DNA of 64,000 nucleotides, from NCBI GenBank assembly GCA_030765045.1, contig CM060969.1:48865216-48929215 (forward strand), written 5' to 3'. This DNA is from Tenodera sinensis. Its lineage: Eukaryota > Arthropoda > Insecta > Mantodea > Mantidae. A program made the position numbers and the translations under genes. Shown here in pieces: positions 1 to 10,790 of this stretch. The notes beneath the pieces were generated by a model. The model searched no databases. It was not told where the DNA came from and was given only the letters and a program-made list of their open reading frames with translations. The stretch's first letter is position 1. Each line of letters starts with the position of its first letter.

Positions 1-10
1 ATTCTGACCC

Positions 11-56
11 ATGTTTTTTTTTTCTTTTTTTTTTTTTTCTTTCTTTCTTTTCTTTC
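11..56. repeat. pyrimidine-rich low-complexity tract
   Basis: T and TTTC runs lie directly before a truncated SINE body. No coding content is seen. The tract may have replaced the lost tRNA-like head of the following SINE. Confidence 0.8.
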
Positions 57-535
57 TTCTGAGGTTTCCCGGGGTCGTCAGACAAATGCTGGGAAGGATT
101 TCCATATCCTCGGAATGTCCTGTCTCTCCATTTGGTTACATTAACTATTTCAGTTCACTCGTCATCCCGTTGGGTTTCTTTCAGGTTTTCTAGCGTCGAT
201 GAGCGTCGCGGTAGCAGCGCGGCAGGGGAAACCAATGCGATCTAAAAATCTCGTTCCCTGTATTGGAAGGGGATTTCTGGGCTCCGCTATGGGATGGTAC
301 AAGCCCGAGGGGGAGGGGAATAGGTTTCTGAGTCCCGCCCCCCCCCCTTGGGATTACGAACCCGAAGGGGTGGTAGAGGAACCAGGCTGAGCCAGCCTGC
401 GTCCGTGAGCTTCTAACTGGCAAAATGTAGGGACCCTGCCCTGTGCTCTGTCGTGGCAATGTTCCGGCCGCCTTTCGGGTCCATTCGCCTCTTCGTTCCT
501 CCCGGGGGGAGGGGTGTCCCGTTAGGGGCATAGGC
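57..535 (+). mobile_element. SINE-A copy 1, head truncated
   Basis: The body matches the complete copy at 27958-28440 segment by segment: the GGTTTCCCGGGGTCG stretch, the 'atatcctc' block, the 'tgtc(c/t)ctccattt' block, the 'gagcgtcgc' block, the 'gggatggta' block and the 'tctgtcgtggcaa' block near the end. The tRNA-like promoter present in the complete copy is missing here, so the copy is 5' truncated and cannot use its own polymerase III promoter. Open frames here are short and shadow the GC-rich body; I do not treat them as genes. Confidence 0.7.
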
Positions 536-540
536 ACAAA

Positions 541-764
541 AGATCGCCCTTCAATCTAGGTGTTAAGTCCTCCGCAAGTTGTCATTAAGTCTTTCAAGGT
601 TCAACATTTCTGTCACCCGCTTAGGACATTGCCCATTGGCCATTACAAGCTGCGGCTCCCTATTGTGTGCTTGACGAGTGTTATTAAATTAATCTAAAGT
701 GTGTGGATTTGTTTTGTAAACTTTCTCGTTTTCCTGGCCTGCAATTTTTATCTCCTACTCCTTG
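541..764. other. unassigned AT-rich DNA
   Basis: No ORF, tRNA-like box or repeat match was recognised by eye. Confidence 0.4.
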
Positions 765-900
765 CAGCTATAAGGAAGTATATAATAAAACCATTTTTAC
801 TAACATTTACCTGGATAAATATGAAGTAGATAGAAATACAAGCGCTTTTAAGAATTGTTTCTACAAGAGTGGGAAGAGAACTCATATGAGAGCACACATA
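765..900 (+). repeat. Rep-X fragment (end piece)
   Basis: Matches the terminal part of Rep-X copies, most closely the one ending at 36780: an AATAAAACCA word, then 'atgaagtagata', 'cttttaag', 'tacaagagt' and 'gagagcaca' in the same order. Only the last ~130 bp is present. Confidence 0.5.
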
Positions 901-949
901 ACAGTGTGCACACGGCACCACAAGCGGTGACATTGATATGAAGTGAAAT

Positions 950-1118
950 AATTGGGAACGGAAAACGTTCTAAGCCTAAGTTCAGGGTATCTCCCCGGCC
1001 AGTTATGAGAACTGGGGAAAACCTGGATAAAACCTGTTAGGGAGGACGGTCCTGGCGGGTTTTGAACACACACCTCCTGATCACGTGCATTAGCGACCTC
1101 GGTTACCCGTGTCGCATC
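950..1118 (-). mobile_element. tRNA-derived SINE-H
   Basis: Read on the minus strand, a tRNA-like segment starts near 1115 with an A-box-like stretch (ggtaaccgaggtcgctaatg) and has a B-box-like GTTCAAAACCC near 1053. A body follows that pairs 'ggttttccccagttctcat' with 'aactggccggggag'. The terminal stem of a real tRNA is not apparent, so this is a SINE rather than a tRNA gene. Confidence 0.5.
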
Positions 1119-1119
1119 A

Positions 1120-1734
1120 ATCAATAGAATTCCTCTGTGTGTACTACTGCGTGTTTCGCTTTATCGCTTTTCTGTATTATTTTAGGAAATACCCAATTGA
1201 CGGTTACAGTACCTGCAGTATAATGGTTTATTATAAAACTGCATTAACGCTTTTGTCAAGTAAAATGAGGGTTTCTTACCGAACAAGACGACACTCCTGA
1301 AAAGACAAAAGCAAATAAAAAAATGACTCGGTGAGCGAATAGAAAAAACATGTGATTCTGCAAAATATGACTGTATGGCTGCGTTAACCAGTCTAGCAGT
1401 GCGATTCTGAGAGATTCGTGCCAAGGGCAGATTCTTGCGATGATGATGCAGCATTTTGAGAACAGCATTGCAAAGCTGAAGGTTAGCACGTGTAGCACTT
1501 CGCAAATTGTATTAAAGGAATATGAACTAGATGTGACTGTAGATAATAATGTGTTCCTCACACGAGAATGTGGATGTAAGGCTAGAGTTTCTAGCCGTAA
1601 TGCTTCTCAGAATACGCTGCACTTGTTATGTCAAACACATTCCTTACAGGCACTTGTCCTGCTGGTTATGTTGTCAACTTACTTGCGCGTTAACTTCTCT
1701 TGATTTCAGTTGCAAACTCGTACGTCACTAAGGT
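1120..1734. other. unassigned; right part may be extended Rep-X
   Basis: The last ~110 bases share the order 'ctgctggttatgttg(t/c)caac' and 'gtcatgatggaagta' with 38100-38190 upstream of another Rep-X copy. A short open frame at 1440-1703 has no recognisable domain. Confidence 0.35.
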
Positions 1735-2612
1735 CATGATGGAAGTACGAAAAAATCTGATGTGCTGTTCTCACGACTTTCTCTACTCTTGTATTAACCA
1801 TTCTTACAAACTCTTATTACTATATCTTCTGTGTGTTAGTTGAGATAAACATTTGTACAAATTATCAAATTATCTTATCTCCTTGTAGGTGTAAGAGGAA
1901 TAGGTAGAATAGAGTAGGCCTTTGAGCGATAGTCAAATATTTTAAAGCTTTGAGATCCCATTCTCTTTGCACGCTTAACATATAAAAAAATGAACAACGA
2001 TGTTCCATTTCATGAAAGTTTTAAGCTTTCCGAAACTGACACAAATAACAAGGAATGTCTCCGAAATTGTTTACTCTACAAAAAAAATTAATTCAGACAT
2101 AAATTGTGTGTTTTAGCGAGTCCTACATTTTTTATGTAATAAGATTTTGTCTATCTCTTACGGTTTACGAGTTATTCAAACGTTATCCAGAGTAAAGAGG
2201 ACTACATAGGCTATAGCCAGAAAATTCAAAATATACATTTCATTTTGTCATACAAATATCTTAAACATATGGCATTTTAATCAAAATCGTTGGAGCCATT
2301 TTCAAGAAACTCAAAATTTTCCATCTAAAGGGTAGTTTAGGGTGGGGCTATTTTCTTCAAAATCTTCGTGTCGCATCCTTGAAAGACATTAAACTTAAAT
2401 ACCAACTTTGGTTTTTAACTGACTTTTCGTTTTTGAGCTATGCTGTCCACACACACAAACACACACACACACGCGCGCGCGGGCCTTTTTCTAAAAATGC
2501 TTTATTTTAATTCAGGGGGTCTCAAAACATATTTTCGGTGAAATCTCGACATTGAATTTTTGGGTGGAATACAATACTGCCCCTACTTACCAGTAAAGAA
2601 AGTAAAAAGTAC
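1735..2612 (-). repeat. Rep-X copy, near complete
   Basis: A ~0.87 kb member of the dispersed family, reverse orientation relative to 32340-33255. Shared landmarks in order include 'actttctctactcttgta', 'accattcttacaaactctta', 'gttgagataaacatttgtac', 'tccatctaaagggtagttta', 'taccaactttggttttta', a CA/CG microsatellite at 2455-2480 and 'gggcctttttctaaaaatgc'. The outer ends carry an imperfect inverted pair, ACTTTCTCTACT against AGTAAAGAAAGT, which may be short TIRs. No protein is encoded. Confidence 0.8.
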
Positions 2613-4004
2613 CTACTATTGAAGTAGGTAAACCCCCATCTAGGAGTCCTATGATCCTATAAAATCTTGTGGTTGCAGAAGAAGGGGGTTTAGTGTAACA
2701 GTTCTATACGTAAAACAGATCTTTATAGGATGATTGAAACAGACAAACCTAGAGAAATTCTTAAAGCGGTGCATTTTTTTGTTTTATTGGATCACACTGT
2801 CGTTTGCTTGCCCCATACATGTGTGATCTCGATCCCATAGAACTAGTTTAGGCCAAAGTAAAATGAATAGTTAAATAAGTGTAACAAGTGACGTCCTTAC
2901 AGGAATTGCACGATACAGTGTTCAAAGGTATATCACTTAAGACCGAAACAAACTGGTATGGTTTTTTAGAAACATAGAAAAGATAGAAAATGATCAGTGC
3001 GAGAAAGACGGAATAGTTGAAAACATCGTTTACGTTTTATAAGCTAAACATGCTACATGAACTGAAAATAACGTTTAAGTTCTGCTGTTTTGAGTGACTT
3101 TTCTGCTTTAATCTAACGTGAATACACATTCCAAAATGGGCACTACTATCGTAAGCGCCACTAGAAGCACGACTTCAGCTTCAGATATCGCTGTGTACTA
3201 TGCGACAAACCCATGAAGCGTATCGGAAGAATATGAAACTGCTGAGCTGTTTACGCAAGTTTATCGCATATACACGGCGAGACAGTGTGTGTACATTCTG
3301 TTCAGGTGCAATCGTATCTTCAGGACAGTAACGTCTCATATCGGCAAGCACGAGAGATCTTTATTTGTGTTGCATTACTGACTGTACGTCAATCTACTAG
3401 TATGTTGCTGTTCTAGTGAACAAGATAACAAGCGGTTGCAGCGATCTGACAACCAAGGTCAATACGCCTGGTTGTGCCAGGTAGTGCCAGGAATTGTTTA
3501 CTGTCGTACTGACTGGCTCCATGCCATAAGCTGGTGAGCAAACTGTAGAAAGTAGATCTATTTCACATCTTGAGCTGCCCTTTCCCCTCCTGAGAGTAGA
3601 ATGTCCTTGAGACGTTCTCTCGTCAGAGGTCTACACTAGATTGGGAATAAGGAAACACGACGCGTACGATAAGTATTTCAGCAACGTCAATGAGCGTCAT
3701 AACTTGTTAACTAGCGAGGAAACAAGGGGGACGGTATTCATTCAAAGCAGTTTTCCCCAGACTGTGCCATCCAGCGACCTGTACCATCAAAAGAAAATTG
3801 TAGGAGTAATTCTTCGAAAGCATAGCTTAATCACATGCGTGTAATACAGGCCAATGCCTACTTACTGTAGCATCTGCATCTACGGCTATCTGTATACAAA
3901 CCCTGAACACTTAAGTTCCACGGCCGTCTTGATCTTCATGACCTTCCTCTACTCCAACACTGCATATGACAACGTGCGGATCTCGACCTGTGCCTGTCTG
4001 TGCC
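2613..4004. other. no recognised feature
   Basis: AT-rich sequence without tRNA-like boxes or a recognisable protein. A 67-codon frame at 3641-3844 is open but shows no known motif. Confidence 0.4.
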
Positions 4005-4195
4005 CCTGGCATAATGGAGGGACAGGAGATTCGGAGGATATGGAAATTCTTCCCAGAATTCGCCTGGCGACCCGGGGAAACCTCTGAAAAAAACTCATGA
4101 GTGAGGAAAGTAGGCCACCTGGATCAAACCCACAACCCCCCCGAATGCGGGCCACAGACATCACCACCTGAGTCATCCCAAGCGGTTGCCCCAAC
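4005..4195 (-). mobile_element. SINE-A fragment (head and start of body)
   Basis: Minus-strand match to the tRNA-like head and first body segment of SINE-A, including the 'cggaggatatggaaattctt' block and the region corresponding to the promoter near 4130-4190. The B-box equivalent is degenerate. Confidence 0.6.
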
Positions 4196-4868
4196 ACTAA
4201 ATTCCAACATTGTAATTCTTGAAATGTGACAGAAATTGAGAAATTGAGTTTTTATTTATAGACGCTCCTTAACTGCTATGGTACTTAGCCTGCCATCCTA
4301 TATCGGGTGTGCAAATTCGCTTAATTATGCTCAGAGGCCTCTTTATCAGACTCGAGGTTCTACGACAGTGAATTGCCAGCTTTACTACCGTTCTAAAGGA
4401 AGCCACGCCAAGGATATTTAAGCCGGAAAAAAGTTCCATCGTCCTCCACCGGGTTTGAAGCCAAAAAAGGCATTGTTGTATATTATTCATCCCTTATTAT
4501 ACTACACAATAATATAAAATAAGCAAAATCAGAGCTTCTTGTTTTTGAATCTTAGTAAAGGGATGAGTAGATGCTTTGGTTTAAAATAAATAAAAAGCTG
4601 CGGGAGCAAAAATATTGAAGTACCAACTGAAATTAAAATATTCAGACTTAACCCTATGTATGGTAAAAAAATCCGCGACCTCAGGAATCAAAGGCCCCTA
4701 TACCCCTATACCGCGGAGGACAATTTGAAATTCGGAAGTCAGAATTGGTATGGTGATAGTCCTGTGCTTAAAGGTATAGCTATGGGTTATACACAAAGAG
4801 GAACAGCTCGTGCTCTGTGACTTGCATACCTCTATTGTGGCTACTACCCCTCACGAGGAAGGGATGAT
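4196..4868. other. no recognised feature
   Basis: No confident coding, RNA or repeat assignment. Confidence 0.35.
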
Positions 4869-5793
4869 TAAAAGCGATAGTCTCGTGTCAGTAGATTTAC
4901 TGGCATATTAAAGAAATCCGCGGAACGAAATTCGGCACAACAACGGCGTTGATATGATCCCGGAAATTGACAGCGTCGTAAACAATTGTGACAAAGTCGA
5001 CAAAATCCAGTCTATTTACTGTTTTCTCACTAAATGTTTTCTTCTAAACTTTTGCACAAAAATACGGTTCTCTTCTACTGACGTTAACACGGTCTAGTCT
5101 TTCATAATATTACAGCTCACAACTATTTACTTCTCGTAACCTTGACTCAGTTCTTTCACTATATTTTTTCAGTTTCTCTGTTTTTGATACACTCCGACTA
5201 ACCCCCCTCTCCCTCGTACACACAGCTGTTTCGCTTCACTGACACACTACTGACACATATCTGTAACTCTCTTCTGCTGTTTCCTCGCCTCCTTGTATAG
5301 CGGAATGATGTCACAAGGACTTTTCTCGACTTCCACAGACTTCGACTTTCGTGTTTGTGGAAGTCGAGAAAAGTCCGTGTGACATCATCCCGCTATACAA
5401 GGAGGCGAGGAGACAGCAGAAGAGAGAGTTACAGATATGCGTCAGTCAGTTACGAGAAGCGAGTGAGTGAGTGATTTGGGTTTAAGGGCCCGTCGACAAC
5501 TGGGTCATTAGGGCCCGAGTTACGAGAAGCAAACAGTTGTGAGTTGTAATATCATGAAAGACTGTAGACCGTGTTAACGTCAGTAGAAGAGAACTGTATT
5601 TTTGTGCAAAAGTTTAGAAGAAAAATTTAGTCAGAAAGCATTAAATGAACTTGATTTCTTCGACTTTGTCACAATTATTGTTGACGAAGCTGTCAATTTC
5701 CGGGATCATATGAACACCGTTGGTGTGCCGGATTTCGTTCCGCGGATTTCTTTGATACGCCAGTACATTTACTGACATGAGACTATCGCTTTT
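4869..5793. repeat. long inverted repeat (foldback) of SINE-B plus Rep-Y
   Basis: The left arm (4869-5339) and right arm (5354-5793) are reverse complements over nearly their whole length, with a centre near 5346. At the centre TTTTCTCGACTTCCACA faces its complement across a ~15-base spacer. Outer ends carry SINE-B body in opposite orientations, starting at AAAAGCGATAGTCTC on the left and its complement on the right; inner parts carry Rep-Y sequence also found singly at 17380-17900 and 33460-33800. The right arm lacks ~100 bp present in the left arm near 5150-5260 and has gained a 57-bp insert. The structure could extrude as a ~0.4 kb-stem hairpin. Confidence 0.85.
5461..5517 (+). mobile_element. 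57-bp insert with 13-bp target duplication (mini-insert 1)
   Basis: The right arm of the foldback is interrupted by 57 bp that begin with GAGT repeats and contain 'gggcccgtcgacaac' and 'ggtcattaggg'. The bases AGTTACGAGAAGC occur directly before (5448-5460) and directly after (5518-5530). The same kind of sequence, also 57 bp with its own duplication, is at 33108-33164. Confidence 0.8.
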
Positions 5794-5890
5794 AAGCACA
5801 CTTAAAAACCATCGGTCTGGACTGGATTTGAATCCGCGATCTTGGTATTACTAGACCAGCGTCTAGCCAACTGAGCCACCCAGACCGGCA
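5680..5890 (-). mobile_element. SINE-B with tRNA-like head
   Basis: Minus-strand copy: a tRNA-like head at 5812-5890 (reads GGTCTGGGTGGCTCAGTTGG on the minus strand, with a B-box-like GGATTCAAATCC), followed by the conserved body that includes the 'cggtgtgccgga' block and 'tttactgacatgaga'. Its body forms the outer end of the foldback right arm. Confidence 0.75.
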
Positions 5891-6379
5891 ATTTTAAATG
5901 AGGTTATGTGATATACGGCAATTCGTTATTAAATCTGGTTGTAGTTTTGAATCGTTTAGTATGTAACTTTAGCTGGTATCATTAAAGTTATTTTATTTAC
6001 AGTATCATGCTCACAAATGAAAAATATATACTCGAATTGGTAGTTGAAACGAATCCGCCACACATTACTACATGATGGTGGATATACTTCTTTCGCATCA
6101 AGTGTTTTCCCCCCACTCTGCAATAATTACAACTGCATGTTACCCAACCTGCTTGTCATTGCGACGTGGAACAAAAGGTTGCAATAGAACTTGAAGGAGG
6201 AACTTTATGTGAAGCGTTCTGTCAGAGTTTGCACTTCAAAACAAAGTGGTCTTTCCCATTCCAAAACAGTATTGGTGTGGAATTACCACACTGCAGATTA
6301 ATTGAAGACGGATTGCAGTACAAGTGTCATCCATATGGCCAGACAGCATTCCTGGTTTTTCCCCATTTCTGATAATGTA
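5891..6379. other. unassigned; one 68-codon open frame
   Basis: An open frame at 6166-6372 (GTG first codon in the track, no ATG at that point) has a coding-like look but no domain I recognise and no convincing splice sites. Not called as a gene. Confidence 0.3.
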
Positions 6380-6563
6380 AACATCTGAGGTTGTAACATT
6401 CACAATATTTTATTTTTTCTATTTTTTCTCTCCACTCATAAACATGATAATTACATGAGTTGAAACATGGTAAGGACCTTATTCAATGATAGACGGCCGT
6501 ATTTAATTACTATATTGTCAGGTCTGAATGATGCTTTCTTTTTAATCTTCTGTCTCTTCAAGC
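6380..6563 (-). pseudogene. Jockey-like LINE C-terminal/3' remnant, part 2
   Basis: Continues the minus-strand frame of the LINE fragment at 7525-7745 once the hAT insertion between them is removed: the frame runs STPD, then SLKRQKIKK and onwards without a stop for about 35 codons. No catalytic RT motif remains. Confidence 0.45.
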
Positions 6564-6571
6564 TGTCAGGT

Positions 6572-7516
6572 CAGTGGCGGCTCCTGGGGGATCGCATACT
6601 CGCAACTGCACACCTAATTTTTTCCGCATGCGAATGTGTATAGACATGCATATGAGAAAGTCTAGTGTCCAACTTTCTTATACGTATATGAACTTACTCG
6701 TTTAATTTTCCCGCGCCCTCTTTACCAAATGTCAGCTCATTCCAATTCAGTCAACAAGCTGAAACGCATAAACCCGATTTTGCGACTGGCGAAGGAAGCT
6801 TTTTGATGACGGGTACGTGGGGAGCGGTGTAAAGCTTGCATTTAAGAGTACGGCGAGTTAAGGCAGCATAATCGACAAGGCCAACACATGCGATTCTTAC
6901 CGCGCAAGCGCACTACGTTCTCGTGCAAGTCCCTCCGTTTTCCTTGCTACGAGCATTTCCCTCTTGTTTGGCAGAACCTACTAGGCAGCCAACGTGACGG
7001 TTCTAAATATAATGTAGTCATCTTCTATACTATATCAATGTTATAAACACAATCACCTACATCTAGTCTTATTAAACGATGATAAATGCATATAATTACT
7101 CTTCATGTCGTAATTTACTAAGGCCAATACTTCAGTTTGGAATAGTTATTTTGTTACAGTGTTCATTACTGTTTGCTATGTTTGTGTTCTGGCAGCAAGT
7201 TGCATGCAGTTGTGTCTGCATATAGCGGGAAATTTGAATCTATGAAAGTGTGGAAATGAATAACATGGCGAAACAAATCTGTCGGGTTTATTTTTATAAG
7301 AGAAGCTGTTTTCCGTGCTTATTGTTTGCGAGTGAGAGAAATGGTGTCTGGACAAATAATAGTTCATTTAAAACAAATAGCAAAACATAAGAGCTCAATT
7401 GCCCATATGAATTTAGAATTAGAATTGTGTGGTGTGTGTTAAGAAAAAAAGGGAGTAAAGGTGGAGAGGATGTAATGTACTGCACACCCACTGCGACAAG
7501 TCACGAGCCGCCACTG
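6572..7516. mobile_element. non-autonomous hAT element (945 bp)
   Basis: Ends are CAGTGGCGGCTCCTG on the left and the complement of CAGTGGCGGCTCGTG on the right (14 of 15 identical). TGTCAGGT is found directly outside both ends (6564-6571 and 7517-7524), the 8-bp duplication typical of hAT elements. No transposase-like reading frame is seen inside, so it must have been moved in trans. It splits an older LINE remnant. Confidence 0.88.
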
Positions 7517-7524
7517 TGTCAGGT

Positions 7525-7745
7525 GTTGAGGAATCGTGTTGAGTAGGGATTGAAGTGGTTGGTGAACTTGTAGAGCCTGGAATAGCAGACAGTGGTATCT
7601 GAAGATCCTGGTGGATGGTTGTATTGCGGACGTACCACGGTGCATTTGCCACGAGTCTAAGGAAACAGATTTGAAGAGTCTGTACTCCTTTTATCTCTGA
7701 ATCAGATGCAGAACTCACTCTTCTGTACTGAGAGGTGATTTTTCT
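7525..7745 (-). pseudogene. Jockey-like LINE RT C-terminal remnant, part 1
   Basis: The minus-strand frame includes LQTLQICFLRLVANAPWYVR followed by N, T and IHQDLQIP, the pattern seen at the end of Jockey-clade reverse transcriptases; a parallel segment with APWFVRN and LHRELGIP is in the LINE at 62743-63141. Only this end is left. It is interrupted by the hAT element at 6572-7516. Confidence 0.7.
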
Positions 7746-7849
7746 TGCATTAAATACCGTAGCTGGCGAATTCTGTTTCTAATTATACTTACTGCATTAG
7801 TTATGTGTGGTTTCCATATTAATCTCGTATCTAACGTTAGCCTTAGTTA

Positions 7850-8526
7850 CCTGTGTCTGTCTGTGCACAACATAATACAAAAACGAAAACTCGGCAAAAA
7901 ATCAAAGTTAGTATTTAAGTTTAATATCTGTCAAGGATGCGATACGAAGATTTTAAAGAAAATTCCTCCACCCTAAACTACCTTTACATGGAAAACTTCT
8001 CGACATTTTTTATTTTCTCAAAAATAGCTCTAACGATTTTGATTAAAACGCCATATGCTTAAGATATTTTTATTGCAAATGAAATGTATATTTTGGATGT
8101 TTGACTATAGCCCTCTTGATGGTTTTTACATGACTAGTAAACCGTAAGAGATAGGCCAAATCTTACTGTACAAAAAATGTAGATCTCGTTAAAACACACG
8201 TTATGTTAAATGATGTTTTTTTGTGAAGTGAACTATTTCGGAAACATTCTGTGCTATTTGTGTGAGTTTTGCAATACTTGTACTTTTCTCAAACGCAAGG
8301 TCGTTATTTACTTTTTATCTCTTAGCCGTGCAGAGAGAACGGAATTTCAAAGCTTTCTTATAGAGACCACCTTTAAAAGATTTGACTATCACTTAGTGTA
8401 CTGTATTCTCATATTACCGTTGCACCTACAAGAAAATTAGCATAAGATAATTTCTACAAATGTTTATCTCTACTGACATGAAGATAGAAGAATAAGAGCT
8501 AGTACAAGAGTAGAAAAAGTCATGTA
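7850..8526 (+). repeat. Rep-X copy, interrupted by hAT (left part)
   Basis: Plus orientation relative to 32340-33255. Landmarks: the 'tctgtctgtgcacaacata' start of the microsatellite site, 'aaactcggcaaaaaatcaaa', 'tagctctaacgattttgatt', 'aaaccgtaagagatag', 'tacctacaag' equivalent near 8428, and 'agtagaaaaagtcatgt'. The first ~130 bp of the family is missing. It resumes after the hAT insertion at 9635. Confidence 0.8.
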
Positions 8527-9634
8527 CAGGGAGCGGGATTCTAGTAGATAAACATAGAAATGATATTAACAGCACAGAGTATAGAGCCGGCAGCTAGCGT
8601 GAGGGTTGAGGAAACGACACGCCCACCCCTACACAACAGCCTGTTTCTTGCGACTGTCGTATGTTATATTTGGTTTTCTTTTTTTCTTCTCTCTGTTGTG
8701 CCTGCCCAATAACACAAAATGGTTTACTACTTGTTACGGACGGGACTTCCTATATGAAGAAAGCTGCCACAGCAATACAGTAAGCATTTCCAAAACTAAA
8801 ACTTGTCTAGCACATAGTCTCCACCGAGTTGCGGAAGAAATTATATCTTTTCCGAATGTAAATGCTCTTAGAGCCAACACGAAAAGGATGTTTCGCAAAA
8901 CACCCTCCATAATCAAGATACTTAAACAGATGGCACCTGGAATTCCCTTGCCTCCACAACCAAATGTAACTCGGTGGGGGACATGGTTACAGGCTACAGT
9001 GTATTATACTCAACATTGCCACAGAATTGTAAACATAATAGAAGTCTGTGACGTGCAGAAAAATGTCGCAATACGTGCAGTGAAGCAAATAATTACACTA
9101 GCCTTGTTTGAAGATCTTTCATACATTGAGAAGAATTTGAGTATTATAGTAACCGCAATAACATATTAAGTCATGTGCATAAAATGTTTGAGACTATTAA
9201 GACAATAGAACAAGTTTCAGAGACGCAGAGTCATGCTTTTGTACGCTCCTGTTACGTTTAAAACGTAGTTTTTTAAAATACAAAAACTTTCTGCGAGAAA
9301 ATCGGATGCGACTTATTTTCCATAAATTTTGGAAATACATTATTACACATTGCAATAACCGCTGACTCTGATGTCTCTAGCTAAAATTCTAGACATTAAA
9401 ACTGTAATAAAAATGAAGTTAATTGCGCGCTTCAAATGGGTAAGCTTTCATTATTTGCTGCCTAGTAACGTCCTTTAACCCTGGTATTCCTACCTTTGAA
9501 GCAGGGTGTACTCTGTGCTGTCTTCCAGTCTACATGTTTACAAGAGCACTGCAAGGTCGCCGGCGCTTCTACTTCCCATTGTACATAGGTGGACGGTTAA
9601 CTTGATGGATTTCTTACTAAAACCCCGCTCCCTG
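8527..9634 (+). mobile_element. decayed hAT element (1.1 kb)
   Basis: Left end CAGGGAGCGGGATTCTAGTA and right-end complement CAGGGAGCGGGGTTTTAGTA differ at 2 of 20 positions. The flanks are GTCATGTA (8519-8526) and GTCATGTG (9635-9642), 7 of 8 identical, as expected for an aged hAT duplication. The host sequence is a Rep-X copy, which reads through once the element is removed. A transposase fragment is inside at 8740-9280. Confidence 0.88.
8740..9280 (+). pseudogene. hAT transposase fragment (CGGBP1-like group)
   Basis: The frame contains LAHSLHRVAEEI, then a run ending in NVTRWGTWLQATVYY. The same block occurs in the hAT at 43.3-48.7 kb as LAHALHRISETI and TRRGTWFYRVLFY. This is the central region of a hAT transposase that lies between the second catalytic aspartate and the C-terminal dimerisation domain. 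The frame stops at 9169, and a shifted frame continues with HVHKMFETIKTIEQVSETQ. N-terminal zinc finger, catalytic residues and dimerisation domain are all missing, so it is not functional. Assignment rests on residue pattern, not a search. Confidence 0.7.
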
Positions 9635-9680
9635 GTCATGTGAGTGCAACACATCAGATTTTTTTACTTCATAGTGATGT
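9635..9680 (+). repeat. Rep-X copy, right end after hAT
   Basis: GTGAGTGCAACACATCAGAT and a T tract restore the terminal sequence seen in the copies ending at 33255 and 37625. Confidence 0.8.
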
Positions 9681-10580
9681 TATAAAGCAGGTGTACCACT
9701 GCAGGGGGCGTGAGGTGTAAATGTTTATATTTTTTCTTTAGTTTGCCTACCGTCTAAGGCGCTTCAATTCTGTTAGCACTGTGTCGCCGTTAAGTCTGAC
9801 CACCCCGATACACAAGGTTATCGTGAAATAGAAGACCTGAGGCCAAAATGCCGTGTCTGCTGTAAAGAGTTGAAATGAAATCTTCCTTTCGGCTTACTTG
9901 ACGCTAATGACTAGGCATACAAATAAGTAGAATTTGGCTCCTGGTTATGTACACACAAATCTTATCTCAATACACAGAATATAAACACATTGGCCAAGTT
10001 TCACTGGCGGTCAGGTAAACACGGTCTGGTGAGTGCTGTCTGCAAACGCCAAGAGACTGTACAAGGGACAGTGACGGTTTGCAACCTGCGACATCACTGT
10101 GTTAAGCTCAGTAACACTTCAACTTCATTTCCTTTGGCCTGGCTTAATGCTTAAGAATTCCTATGGCGGCTAAAGAAAATTCCTTTCAGTCAGGTCACAG
10201 GGATCAGGAAGATTAGTTTTCCGATGCGAAATAAAATTATAGCTTCGTGCTTCATTTAATTCAGTCCTTGCCGCTGACAAGGTCAAATAAATTAGAAATT
10301 TAACTTGGATATTAACGTCAGTATGCAAATGTCTCCTGGAGAACGGACGCGTTAGGCATGGCCTACTATATACAACGATGCATCAAGTTCATGCGTTACA
10401 AATTCGTGATTATAAAAGCTTCAACTCATACAACGCTATAGTCCCTGATGTTGGCAACATCGTAACAGACCAAGATTCATTACAGTGGTAATAGTAGGGT
10501 TCCTTACAGCTTAGCGGCAAAACTGGAAACACGGTCCCCGACACATGTATACAAAAAGCAATTTTGATAAGCGCAAGGCT
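9681..10580. other. no recognised feature
   Basis: Unique-looking sequence with no open frame showing a known domain. Confidence 0.4.
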
Positions 10581-10581
10581 G

Positions 10582-10737
10582 ATCCCATGGCTCAGTCGGT
10601 AGAGCACCTGCCTGCTGCGCGAGAACTCCCGGGTTTGATTCTCGGCTAGGAGTGGAAAAATTTTCTCTAGCCAAGATTATTTCCTATCCTCCCCAGAGTC
10701 TGGAAGTATGAATGAGGGTACGAATACGCACGCGCGT

Positions 10738-10784
<47 letters not shown>

Positions 10785-10790
10785 TGTGTG
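10582..10790 (+). mobile_element. tRNA-derived SINE-D ending in (TG)n
   Basis: A tRNA-like head has the A-box-like TGGCTCAGTCGGTAGAGCA and a B-box-like GGGTTTGATTCTC. The 5' strand does not pair with the 3' side as in a tRNA acceptor stem. A short body follows and ends in a TG microsatellite from about 10737. Confidence 0.65.

Noticed and set aside
190..537. Protein-coding ORFs on both strands in GC-rich DNA
   Set aside because: They coincide with the SINE-A body and are not kept open in the other SINE-A copies.
10582..10660. Functional tRNA gene
   Set aside because: A and B boxes are present, but the acceptor stem does not pair and the sequence runs into a SINE body and TG tract.
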